Assembly (NCBI RefSeq): GCF_004004565.1
Contig: NZ_SACM01000001.1
Coordinates: 1,612,001-1,676,000, forward strand
Direction: 5' to 3'
DNA length: 64,000 nt
Source: Inhella crocodyli
Lineage (GTDB): Bacteria > Pseudomonadota > Gammaproteobacteria > Burkholderiales > Burkholderiaceae_C
Shown here piece by piece: positions 1-7,166 of this stretch. Position numbers and translations under genes: made by a program. The notes beneath the pieces are model-generated. The model ran no database searches. It had not been told where the DNA came from and worked only from the letters and a program-made list of their open reading frames with translations. Positions within the stretch are counted from its first letter, which is position 1. The number at the start of each line of letters is the position of its first letter.

Positions 1-867
1 CTTGGGGATGAAGCCCAGCAGCGCGGCGTTGATGAACACGTTCATCTTCGGCCCGTGTGCGGCGCGGCCGAAGATGTCGAGCACGTCGCCCACGCGGTAG
101 CCCTTGGGGTCGACGAGGTGGAAACAGCCGCCGCCCTTCTCGACCCGGTGCGCGATGTGGTCGAGCGCGTCCACCACGAAGTCCACGGGCACGATGTTCA
201 CGCGCCCGCCCTCCAGGCCCACGGCCGGGAACCAGGGCGGCAGGATCTGGCGCAGGCGCTGCAGCGGTTTGAAGAAGTAGTAGGGGCCGTCGGCCTTGTC
301 GGTCTCGCCGGTCTGCGAGTCGCCCACCACCATCGCGGGGCGGTACACCGTCCAGGGCCGCTTGCACTCTTTGCGCACGATCTTCTCGGACTCGTGCTTG
401 GTCATGAAGTACGCGTGGTCGAGGTTCTCGGCCTCGTCGAACATGTCCTCGCGGAACACGCCTTCGTACAGGCCGGCTGCGGCGATGGACGAGACGTGGT
501 GCACGTGCCCGACCTGCAGGGCCTGGCACACCGCCACGAAGTGCCGCGTGCCGTCGATGTTGGCCGCGATCTGGCTCTCCTCGTCGGCCTCCAGGTCGTA
601 CACCGCCGCGAGGTGGAAGGCGTGGTCGATCTGGCCCTTGAGCGCTTTCAAGTCAGTCGCCGACAGGCCCAGCTTCGGGGCGTTCAAGTCGCCCCAGACG
701 GGGATGGCGCGCTTGGGGCTCGCCCCCCAGTACTCGAGCAAGGCCGGCAGCTTGTCCTGGCTGGCCTCGCGCATCAAAAAGTAGACCGTGCTGCCGCGCC
801 GCGCCAGCAACTTCTTGACCAAGCGCTTGCCGATGAAGCCCGTGGCGCCCGTGACGAAGTACTGCAT
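1..867 (-). CDS. SDR-family oxidoreductase, fatty acyl-CoA reductase-like (C-terminus outside window)
   Basis: Partial gene: 289 codons are visible and the reading frame runs off the left edge. The protein opens with a Rossmann fingerprint (TGATGFIG at residues 6-13) and carries extended-SDR features: FHLAAVYD near residue 80, HVSSIAAAG, and a YFMTKHESEK active-site stretch (Tyr-x3-Lys). From memory it resembles the N-terminal 'male sterility' domain of the ~660-residue bacterial acyl reductases that make fatty alcohols (the Marinobacter type), which have a second SDR domain after this point. The start is the ATG at 867, with AGGAG eight bases upstream. Next to a phasin and a patatin-like lipase it may act in storage-lipid metabolism; that is inference. 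Family call is good, the exact substrate is not shown. Confidence 0.8.
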   Translation of the reverse strand, partial: MQYFVTGATGFIGKRLVKKLLARRGSTVYFLMREASQDKLPALLEYWGASPKRAIPVWGDLNAPKLGLSATDLKALKGQIDHAFHLAAVYDLEADEESQIAANIDGTRHFVAVCQALQVGHVHHVSSIAAAGLYEGVFREDMFDEAENLDHAYFMTKHESEKIVRKECKRPWTVYRPAMVVGDSQTGETDKADGPYYFFKPLQRLRQILPPWFPAVGLEGGRVNIVPVDFVVDALDHIAHRVEKGGGCFHLVDPKGYRVGDVLDIFGRAAHGPKMNVFINAALLGFIPK

Positions 868-1020
868 GACTTGCTCCTGTTGACGGGCCGCCGCCCGGGG
901 GGGTGCGGTCGATTCTTCTGCATCCCCACCCCCCCTCGATGCCGCACTAACCCGCAGTGACGGGGCCCGTCCCACCCCAGGCGAAACCCCTGTTTTTCAT
1001 AGAGGCGAACCACTAGGAAT

Positions 1021-1053
1021 CGGCGTGCACGCCGACAGGGCCCGGCCTACAGT
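1021..1053 (+). promoter_or_regulatory. Candidate phasin promoter with palindromic operator
   Basis: A perfect 14-base palindrome, CGGCGTGCACGCCG (1021-1034), lies 14 bases before a -10-like TACAGT (1048-1053). With a 17-base spacer the -35 position falls on GTGCAC, the centre of the palindrome, so a bound protein would block polymerase. Phasin genes in other bacteria are repressed by PhaR, which prefers TGC-rich palindromic sites; assigning PhaR here is inference. Confidence 0.4.
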
Positions 1054-1107
1054 GCCGTCCAGCGTCGCAGGGGTCTGCGGCGATCCAACCCCTGCCAGGA
1101 GAACCCC

Positions 1108-1851
1108 ATGGTCAAGAAGCTGCAAAAGATGGCCTCGAAGAAGGCCGCGCCGGCCGCCGGTTTCAACCCCGCTGCGTTGCTGGACAACCAAGTCGCCGCC
1201 AACGTGCGCGACCAAGCCCAACAAATCTGGGCCGCTGGCCTGGGCGCTTTCAGCAAGGCCCAGGGCGAAGGCACCAAGGTCTTCGACACCCTCGTGAAAG
1301 AAGGCATGAGCCTGCAAAAGAAAACCCAATCCATCGCCGAGCAAAAGTTCGGTGCGGTGGCCACCAAGATGACCGGCATGGCCGGTGAAGTCGGCGCCAA
1401 GGCCGGCCAGCAGTGGGACAAGCTGGAGTCGATCTTCGAAGAGCGCGTGGCCCGCGCCCTGAAGAGCCTGGGCGTGCCCAGCGGCACCGACATCAGCAGC
1501 CTGATCGCCCGCATCGACAGCCTGGCCGCCTCCATCGGCTTCGCCCCCAAGAAGAAGGCCGCGCCGGTCGCCAAGGCCAAGACCGCCGTGAAGAAGGTCG
1601 CTGCCAAGGCGACCAAGACCGCGACCAAGGTCGTGGCCAAGGCCGAGAAGGCTGCCGCCCCCGCCAAGAAGGCCGTCGCCAAGAAGGCCGTGGCCGTGAA
1701 GAAGGCCGTGGCGCCCGTGGCCAAGAAGGCCGCTGCCCCGGTGAAGAAGGCGGCCGCGCCCGTCAAGAAGGCCGCTGCGCCCGTGGCCAAGAAGGCCGCC
1801 GCCGCTGCCGACAAGGCCGTGGAAGCCGTGAAGGAAGCCGTTCAGGCTTGA
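1108..1851 (+). CDS. Phasin / PHA granule-associated protein with histone-H1-like tail
   Basis: The 247-residue protein has two parts. Residues 1-148 form an Ala-rich amphipathic phasin-type region, consistent with the PhaF/PhaI-like granule-associated family that coats polyhydroxyalkanoate granules. Residues 149-247 are almost entirely Lys, Ala, Val and Pro in KKAAAPV-type repeats, like the DNA-binding tail of Pseudomonas PhaF, which links granules to the nucleoid. The start at 1108 has a strong AGGAG eight bases upstream. A palindrome overlaps the likely promoter and two hairpins follow the stop codon, so the gene is probably monocistronic. It points to PHA storage in this organism, although no PHA synthase lies in the window. 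Confidence 0.85.
   Translation: MVKKLQKMASKKAAPAAGFNPAALLDNQVAANVRDQAQQIWAAGLGAFSKAQGEGTKVFDTLVKEGMSLQKKTQSIAEQKFGAVATKMTGMAGEVGAKAGQQWDKLESIFEERVARALKSLGVPSGTDISSLIARIDSLAASIGFAPKKKAAPVAKAKTAVKKVAAKATKTATKVVAKAEKAAAPAKKAVAKKAVAVKKAVAPVAKKAAAPVKKAAAPVKKAAAPVAKKAAAAADKAVEAVKEAVQA
1549..1848 (+). repeat. Lys/Ala-rich coding repeat of the phasin tail
   Basis: Degenerate in-frame repeats built on AAGAAGGCC encode KKAA/APVKKA units; the most regular copies run from about 1720 to 1810. The repeat creates long spurious open frames on both strands. Unit number is likely to vary between strains through slippage (inference). Confidence 0.8.
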
Positions 1852-1857
1852 GGCCCT

Positions 1858-1876
1858 GGGGTCACCCGTTGACCCC
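1858..1876 (+). terminator. Hairpin directly after the phasin stop
   Basis: GGGGTCA (1858-1864) pairs perfectly with TGACCCC (1870-1876) around a 5-base loop, starting seven bases after the stop codon. There is no T tract, so it may act as an mRNA 3' stabiliser or together with the next hairpin. Confidence 0.4.
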
Positions 1877-1883
1877 GCCTCCC

Positions 1884-1932
1884 GTCAACGCCGTGACCGT
1901 CGTCGCCCCGCGACCGACGCCACGGCGTTGAC
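1884..1932 (+). terminator. Long second hairpin downstream of the phasin
   Basis: GTCAACGCCGTG (1884-1895) is exactly complementary to CACGGCGTTGAC (1921-1932). The 25-base loop itself contains nested pairing (GTCG..CGAC and TCGC..GCGA), giving one extended stem. It is followed only by CGTTTCAC, a weak T run. Most likely it is the 3' end of the phasin transcript and insulates the patatin gene that begins 64 bases later. Confidence 0.5.
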
Positions 1933-1978
1933 CGTTTCACGGGGGTAAATCCGGCCCAGACCGGGGCCCCCGACTGCC

Positions 1979-1984
1979 TACAGT
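1979..1984 (+). promoter_or_regulatory. -10-like box just before the patatin start
   Basis: TACAGT lies 11 bases before the ATG, the same hexamer and flank (CCTACAGT) as upstream of the phasin. No convincing -35 was found. If used, the mRNA leader would be only a few bases, which fits the absence of a ribosome binding site. Confidence 0.3.
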
Positions 1985-1995
1985 CCCGCCCGCCC

Positions 1996-3252
1996 ATGCC
2001 CGCACGCCGCTCCCGCCCCGCCGCCCCGTCCCGCCCCCGCATCGGCCTCGCCTTGGCCGGAGGTGGCCCGCTGGGTGCGATCTACGAGGTCGGCGCCCTG
2101 TGCGCCCTGGAAGAGAGCATCGACGGGCTGGACATCACGCAGTGCGACGGCTTCATCGGCGTGAGCGCCGGCGGCATCATCGCGGCCTGCTTGGCCAACG
2201 GCCTGAGCCCGCGCGAGCTGGTGGCCGGCTTCATCGAGAACAGCGCGCCCCCGCCCGACCACTTCGACCCGCGGGTGCTGCTGCACCCGAACTGGCGCGA
2301 GATCCGCAGCCGCCTGCGCCGCCTGCCCAAGCTGGTGGGCGAGGCCGCCTGGCGCGTGCTGGTGGAGCGCCGCTCGCTGCTGGGCGCGCTGGAGCTGCTG
2401 GGCCAGGCCCTGCCGGCCGGATTGCTGAGCAGCGATCCGCTGGCCGCGCAGCTCAAGGCCATGTTCAGCCTGCCCGGGCGCAGCGACGACTTCCGCCAAC
2501 TGCAGCGTCGCCTGCTCCTGGTCGCCTCCGACCTGGACAGCGGCGAGGCCGTGGCCTTCGGCACGCCGGGCTGGGACCACGTGCCCATCAGCCGCGCCGT
2601 GCAAGCCAGCGCCGCGCTGCCGGGCCTGTACCCCCCGGTTTTGATCGACGGCCGCTACCTGGTGGACGGCGCGCTGAAAAAGACCATGCACGGCAGCCTG
2701 CTGCTCGACCAGGGCATCGACCTGCTGTTCATGCTGAACCCGCTGGTGCCCTACGAGGTCAGCCCCAAGGACAAGCAGCTGCGCGCCAAGCCCGGCATCC
2801 CCAAGCTGGTGGACGGCGGCCTGCCCGTCGTGCTGAGCCAGATGCTGCGCAGCCTGATCCATTCCCGCCTGGAGCTGGGCATGCGCAACTACACGCGCAG
2901 CCACCCGGACACCGACATCGTCTTCTTCGAGCCCGACCACCGCGACGCCGAGCTGTTCCTGGCCAACACCTTCAGCTACCGGCACCGCCGCGAGCTGGCC
3001 GAGCACGCCTTCCAAAGCACCCGGGCCGACCTGCTGCGCCGCGCGCCCGACCTGGCGCCCAAGCTGGCCAAGCATGGCCTGCACCTGGACATGGACCGCC
3101 TGCTGGACCCCACGCGCCGCCTGCTGACGGTGTGGGACACCCCCAGCCGCACCCCGGCGGAACGCGCCCTGCTGCAGTTGGACGAAATCCTGACCCTGCT
3201 CGAAGCCCGCGCCAAGCAGGCCGCCCAGGCGCTGGAGGCCGAAGCCGCCTGA
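1996..3252 (+). CDS. Patatin-like phospholipase
   Basis: The 418-residue protein has all elements of the patatin Ser/Asp-dyad hydrolases: a Gly-rich oxyanion loop (GGGPLGA, residues 22-28), the nucleophile elbow GVSAG with Ser57, and the DGA motif with Asp224. Such enzymes hydrolyse acyl esters of phospholipids or other lipids. There is no signal peptide; the first 14 residues are Arg/Pro/Ala-rich and the protein is probably cytoplasmic or peripheral. No ribosome binding site precedes the ATG. It follows the phasin but is separated from it by hairpins, and it converges on the EEP-family gene 18 bases after its stop. Confidence 0.85.
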   Translation: MPARRSRPAAPSRPRIGLALAGGGPLGAIYEVGALCALEESIDGLDITQCDGFIGVSAGGIIAACLANGLSPRELVAGFIENSAPPPDHFDPRVLLHPNWREIRSRLRRLPKLVGEAAWRVLVERRSLLGALELLGQALPAGLLSSDPLAAQLKAMFSLPGRSDDFRQLQRRLLLVASDLDSGEAVAFGTPGWDHVPISRAVQASAALPGLYPPVLIDGRYLVDGALKKTMHGSLLLDQGIDLLFMLNPLVPYEVSPKDKQLRAKPGIPKLVDGGLPVVLSQMLRSLIHSRLELGMRNYTRSHPDTDIVFFEPDHRDAELFLANTFSYRHRRELAEHAFQSTRADLLRRAPDLAPKLAKHGLHLDMDRLLDPTRRLLTVWDTPSRTPAERALLQLDEILTLLEARAKQAAQALEAEAA

Positions 3253-3270
3253 GCCCCCGCCCGCCGGGGT

Positions 3271-4272
3271 TCAGGCGCCCCGGAACTGCAGCAGCACGCG
3301 CAAGAAGCCGTGGTCGCTGCGGCTGCCGTCCCGGCCCTCCAGCAGGTGGTCGTTGAAGACCTCCACGCGCCGCACCTCGCCCACCGCAAAGCGGCTGCGC
3401 GGGTCGAATTCCTCGCTCACCCACACCTGGTCCAGCAACTCCGGCCAGCCCTGGTGCACGTGGCTGTAGGGCCGGTCGTGCCGCAGCCCGGGCTCGGTTT
3501 GCAGGTCCACGGCGTGGAAGAGCGCGGTGTCGCGCGCCTCTCGGTCATAGGCCACCGCCTGCGTGGCGGCCACCAACTGGCTGGTGACCGACAGCGGGCC
3601 GTCGTTGAAGTCGCCCGCCACCACCAAGGGCCGCTGCCGCCCACGTGCCAAGGTGACGACAAAGCGGCGCAGCGCGGCGGCCTCCGCCGCGCGCATCAGC
3701 AGGCTGCGCAAGGTGGCGCGCGCCTGCACGCTGGGATCGTCGCGGTCTTCGAGCGGGTTACCCTCGGCGTCCAGCAAGAACTTCGGCCGCTTGCTCTTCA
3801 GGTGCACGCCCAGCAAGGTCAGCTCCTGGTCTTGCGGGCCGCGGAGTTCGGCCATCAGCACCGGGCGCTCAAAGCGCGTTTGCAGCCCCAGTTCTGGCAC
3901 GGGCACCTGGTCGGCGGGGTCGAAGTCGGACAGGGTCTGCAAGCGCTCCACCTGCCAACGGCTGACCAGCCCCAGGCGCGGCGTGCCTTGGGCGCCGGCT
4001 TCGGCCCCCGGCACGACCACGGTGGGGTAGCGCAGCTTGCTGGCGGCCACCGCCTCGCGCAGCGCTTGCTCGTCCCAGACCTCCGGGCACAGGAGCACGT
4101 CGGCGCTCAAGCGGTGAAACTGCTGACCGACCCAAGCCACTTTGCGCCGGTACGCGGCCTCGCTGTAGCCGTCCTGGTTGGGGTAGTAGCGCCGCCCGGG
4201 CAAGGCCAGGTTTTGCAGGTTGGCCACGGCCACCCACATCGGGTGCCACACGGTGGTGGGCAGGCGGTTCAT
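3271..4272 (-). CDS. Endonuclease/exonuclease/phosphatase-fold hydrolase
   Basis: The 333-residue protein carries the metal-dependent EEP active-site set in order: Asn in ANLQNL (residue 18), Glu64 in CPEVWDE, the GVHLKSKRP strand (155-163), GDFND (220-224) and the terminal SDHGF (319-323). The family includes DNase I-like nucleases and phosphodiesterases; the substrate cannot be read from the sequence. There is no signal peptide. It lies 10 bases downstream of the CorA-like gene and is probably co-transcribed with it. Some bacterial relatives act on extracellular DNA or sphingomyelin, but nothing here selects among them. Confidence 0.85.
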   Translation of the reverse strand: MNRLPTTVWHPMWVAVANLQNLALPGRRYYPNQDGYSEAAYRRKVAWVGQQFHRLSADVLLCPEVWDEQALREAVAASKLRYPTVVVPGAEAGAQGTPRLGLVSRWQVERLQTLSDFDPADQVPVPELGLQTRFERPVLMAELRGPQDQELTLLGVHLKSKRPKFLLDAEGNPLEDRDDPSVQARATLRSLLMRAAEAAALRRFVVTLARGRQRPLVVAGDFNDGPLSVTSQLVAATQAVAYDREARDTALFHAVDLQTEPGLRHDRPYSHVHQGWPELLDQVWVSEEFDPRSRFAVGEVRRVEVFNDHLLEGRDGSRSDHGFLRVLLQFRGA

Positions 4273-4282
4273 CGGCGCTGGC

Positions 4283-5917
4283 TCAACGCCGCCACACGGC
4301 GGCCAAGGACTTCAGCTTGTCGAGCGAGGACAGGCGCTCGTCCGACAAGGCGTCGAGGAAGTCGGACAGGCGCTTGCTCTTCACGATGGTCACCACGGTG
4401 ATGGCGCAGGTGACCAGCAAGGTGAGCCCAAACACGGCGAGCCGATGCGCCATCGGCGCCTCGCTCTCCGACAGCAGGTTCATGCCCAAGAAGCCGGTGG
4501 TGATGGTGCCCACCAAGCCGAAGATCGTCACCACGGTGAGGCGCACCACGGTGTTGGCCTGGCGGCGGATGCTGTCGGTCTCCAGGTACTGCGCCATGTC
4601 GCCGATGCGGGTTTTGACCTCGCCGTACAGCGCTTGCACCTGAAGGTGCTGGTGCAGCAGCCCGTACAGCGCGCGGGCCTGGGCCTGCTCGCTCACCTCG
4701 TGGAACCAGTAGCGGTGCGTGAAGCGCAAGAAGCCCTCGAAGGCCGAGCGGATCTCGCGCTTGAAGGCGCGCACGTTGTCGGGGTCGGCGATGTTCAGGC
4801 GGCGCAGGGCCTCGACCAGGCGGTCGGAGTAAAGCAGCAGCGCAGCCTTCTGGAAGTGCACCAGCAGGAAGAGCAAGAAGTGCTGGTGGCGGAACTGCGC
4901 CAGCACGCCGCGGTCGCGGCAACCGAAGAAGGCAGCATCGGCCCGCCCCACGACGACCAGGGCGTGGCCGCAGCACAGGTAGCGCGTGTGCGGCGCCGCC
5001 CCTTGCGCGCACCAAAACCGGTCCCAGCAGTAGCGCTGCTCGAAGTCGGCGAGGTGGGCCTCCCCGTAGGGCAGGTCCTGGGAGCCCGGCGCCGCGGCGC
5101 CGGTGACCAGGCCCAGGCGCACGAAGTCGGCGCGAGAGAGGCGGGTCGGGTCGTCGACGGCCAGGAAGGCCATCACCGGCATGCGGTAGTACTCGATCTG
5201 CCGGTACCGCAAGGGCGCCGCGCTGTCGTCGTCCATGTCGGGCACCAAGGGCTGCAGCAGGTAGGCCCAATGCGCTGCCACGCGGGGCGCACGGCGCTGC
5301 TGCACGTGCTGGATGAAGCGCTCGCGCTCGCGCGCGTCGCTGCGCGCCAACTCGCGCCCTTCGGCGTCCAACCACGCGCAGTCCCACAGGCTGTGCAGCG
5401 GGTGGCCCTGGTCGTCCCACCCCGCCGGGTAGGCGCGGCCCAGGCGGTACAGCAGCTCTTGCACCTGCGGCAGGGCCAGGCCGGTGCCCGTCAGCTCCAC
5501 GTTGAGCAGCGCGCAGTCGATGTCGTAGAAGAAGACCAGGTCGATGTGCACGACCTGCAAGGTGATCGGCGCGGCCTCGGCGTGGGTCTGCACCCGCACC
5601 GCCGCCACGTCCGTGCGGCGGAAGGTCTTCATGCCCGACTCACCGAGGCTGTCGGCCGCCTGCCCGGGGCGCCGCCCTTCGCCGAACAGCACCCGCTGCA
5701 CGTAGGGCAGGAAGGTCAGGAACTCTTGGTAATGGCGCTCGTGGAAGGCGTCGGCCTGGCCGGTGTACTCGTCGGCCTGCTCGCGCCAAGGATGGCCGGG
5801 CAGGGCCTGCAGCGCCTCCCAGGGCCGGCGCAGGCGCTGCGCGGCGCCCGAGCGCAGCAGGCGCAGCGGCCACAGCAGGGACTGGTGCAGGCGTTCGACA
5901 CGGACCGGTTCGCTCAT
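4283..5917 (-). CDS. CorA-like metal-ion transporter family membrane protein
   Basis: This is a 544-residue protein with a long soluble N-terminal domain and two C-terminal membrane helices. The first helix ends in GFLGMNLL, carrying the Gly-Met-Asn signature of CorA Mg2+ channels. The length is well above classical CorA (about 320 residues), and the N-terminal ~400 residues are not obviously the CorA funnel, so transport of Mg2+ is inferred only from the C-terminal module. The ATG at 5917 is the first usable start. The EEP hydrolase follows 10 bases downstream; EEP enzymes need divalent metals, which is a possible but untested link. Confidence 0.7.
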   Translation of the reverse strand: MSEPVRVERLHQSLLWPLRLLRSGAAQRLRRPWEALQALPGHPWREQADEYTGQADAFHERHYQEFLTFLPYVQRVLFGEGRRPGQAADSLGESGMKTFRRTDVAAVRVQTHAEAAPITLQVVHIDLVFFYDIDCALLNVELTGTGLALPQVQELLYRLGRAYPAGWDDQGHPLHSLWDCAWLDAEGRELARSDARERERFIQHVQQRRAPRVAAHWAYLLQPLVPDMDDDSAAPLRYRQIEYYRMPVMAFLAVDDPTRLSRADFVRLGLVTGAAAPGSQDLPYGEAHLADFEQRYCWDRFWCAQGAAPHTRYLCCGHALVVVGRADAAFFGCRDRGVLAQFRHQHFLLFLLVHFQKAALLLYSDRLVEALRRLNIADPDNVRAFKREIRSAFEGFLRFTHRYWFHEVSEQAQARALYGLLHQHLQVQALYGEVKTRIGDMAQYLETDSIRRQANTVVRLTVVTIFGLVGTITTGFLGMNLLSESEAPMAHRLAVFGLTLLVTCAITVVTIVKSKRLSDFLDALSDERLSSLDKLKSLAAVWRR

Positions 5918-6008
5918 GACCCGATGGTGCCTTGGGGGTCGCCACCTGCCGATGCTGGCAATCCCTGGCTATGCTGGGCCGTCGCCCCTGGCCCAGGCCC
6001 TTTTGCCG

Positions 6009-7166
6009 ATGACGCTCGACCCTCCCACCCTGTCCGCCGTGCTGCTGGTGCAGCTTGTGGTGTTGGCCACGGCCCTGCCGCTGATGACCGGCCTGCGCCG
6101 CGGCGCTCCCGTCGTGTGGGCCACGGCCGCCTTGTGGGTGCAAGCCGGCTCCTGGCTGGCCGTGCTGGCCACGGGCTGGGCCGGCGAGGCCGCGGCGGCG
6201 TTGAGCTACGCGCTCGGCTCGCTCAGCTTCGTCCTCACCCTGCGGGCCGTCGAGGGTTGGCTCGGGCCGCGCCCGCTGATGCGCTGGGCCTGGGGCCTGC
6301 CGCTGGCCCTGGTCGTGGTGTTCGCGATCGGCCACGACGTGCCCTGGCTGCGGCGCGGCGTCAGCAACCTGCTGATGGCCACCAGCCTGGCGGTGCTGGT
6401 GCTGGGCCTGCTCGCGCCGGCCCCCACGGCCCCGGCGGCCAGCCGCCGCTGGCGCTGGGTGCTGGCCACGCCCATGGCCCTGCTCGGCCTGCTGACCCTG
6501 GCGCGCGGCGTGCTGGGCCTGGACGCCTCGGCCGACTACCCCTCGCTGCGTGGGGGCCACCCCATCGCCTTGGGCGTGCTGACCGTGGGCAGCTTCGCCA
6601 CGGTGTTGTCGGCCCTGGCCTTCTTGGCGGCCTGGCGCGGCGAGGCCGAGGCCCTGCTCGAGGCCGCTGCGCAGACCGACCCGCTGACCGGCTTGGACAA
6701 CCGACGCGCGCTGGAGCAGCGGGGGGACGCCCTGATCGCCAACGCCCGCCGCCACGGCGACACCCTGCTGGCGCTGATGATCGACCTCGACCACTTCAAG
6801 CAGGTCAACGACCGCCACGGCCACGCGCAGGGCGACGCCGTGTTGGTGCTGCTGGCCGACATCCTGCGCGAACTGATGCGCCCCGGCGACTGCGCCGCGC
6901 GCCTGGGCGGCGAGGAATTCGTGGTGCTGCTGGGCCGCACGCGGTCCGACGGCGCCGAGGCCTTCGACCGCCGCCTGCGCGAAGCGCTGCAAGCCCGCGC
7001 GCCCGAGGCCCTGGGCTTCTTCGTCGACTTCAGCGCCGGCTGGTCCGTGCTGCGCCCCGGCGACCGCGACGTGCACGACCTGCTGCAGCGCGCCGACGCG
7101 GCGCTGTACCTGGCCAAAGGCGACGGCCGCGGTTGCCTGCGCGGCGAGCCCGGCGGCGCGCCGTGA
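6009..7166 (+). CDS. Membrane-bound diguanylate cyclase (GGDEF)
   Basis: The 385-residue protein has six or seven predicted membrane helices (residues ~8-208), with no recognised periplasmic sensor, followed by a GGDEF domain. Catalytic elements are complete: DPLTGLDNR (224-232), the metal-binding IDLDHFK stretch (258-264) and GGEEF (300-304). An inhibitory I-site RPGD (291-294) sits exactly five residues before GGEEF, so product feedback by c-di-GMP is expected. The open frame extends upstream to 5763, but the ATG at 6009 was chosen because the hydrophobic region begins there and a TATGCT box lies at 5970-5975. The stop overlaps the GTG of the next gene (GTGA). Confidence 0.85.
   Translation: MTLDPPTLSAVLLVQLVVLATALPLMTGLRRGAPVVWATAALWVQAGSWLAVLATGWAGEAAAALSYALGSLSFVLTLRAVEGWLGPRPLMRWAWGLPLALVVVFAIGHDVPWLRRGVSNLLMATSLAVLVLGLLAPAPTAPAASRRWRWVLATPMALLGLLTLARGVLGLDASADYPSLRGGHPIALGVLTVGSFATVLSALAFLAAWRGEAEALLEAAAQTDPLTGLDNRRALEQRGDALIANARRHGDTLLALMIDLDHFKQVNDRHGHAQGDAVLVLLADILRELMRPGDCAARLGGEEFVVLLGRTRSDGAEAFDRRLREALQARAPEALGFFVDFSAGWSVLRPGDRDVHDLLQRADAALYLAKGDGRGCLRGEPGGAP

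Noticed and set aside
1047-1814. Long minus-strand open frame rich in Ala and Phe opposite the phasin
   Set aside because: It is the mirror of the Lys/Ala repeat codons; it has no start signal and the phasin on the plus strand explains the region.
1928-1933. TTGACC considered as -35 for the patatin gene
   Set aside because: It is 45 bases from the nearest -10-like box and lies within the hairpin arm.
4220-7162. Upstream part of a 1516-codon plus-strand open frame leading into the AidB-like gene
   Set aside because: It runs antisense to the EEP and CorA-like genes and across the GGDEF gene in another frame; the composition is His/Gln/Arg-rich shadow, and family similarity begins only after 7163.
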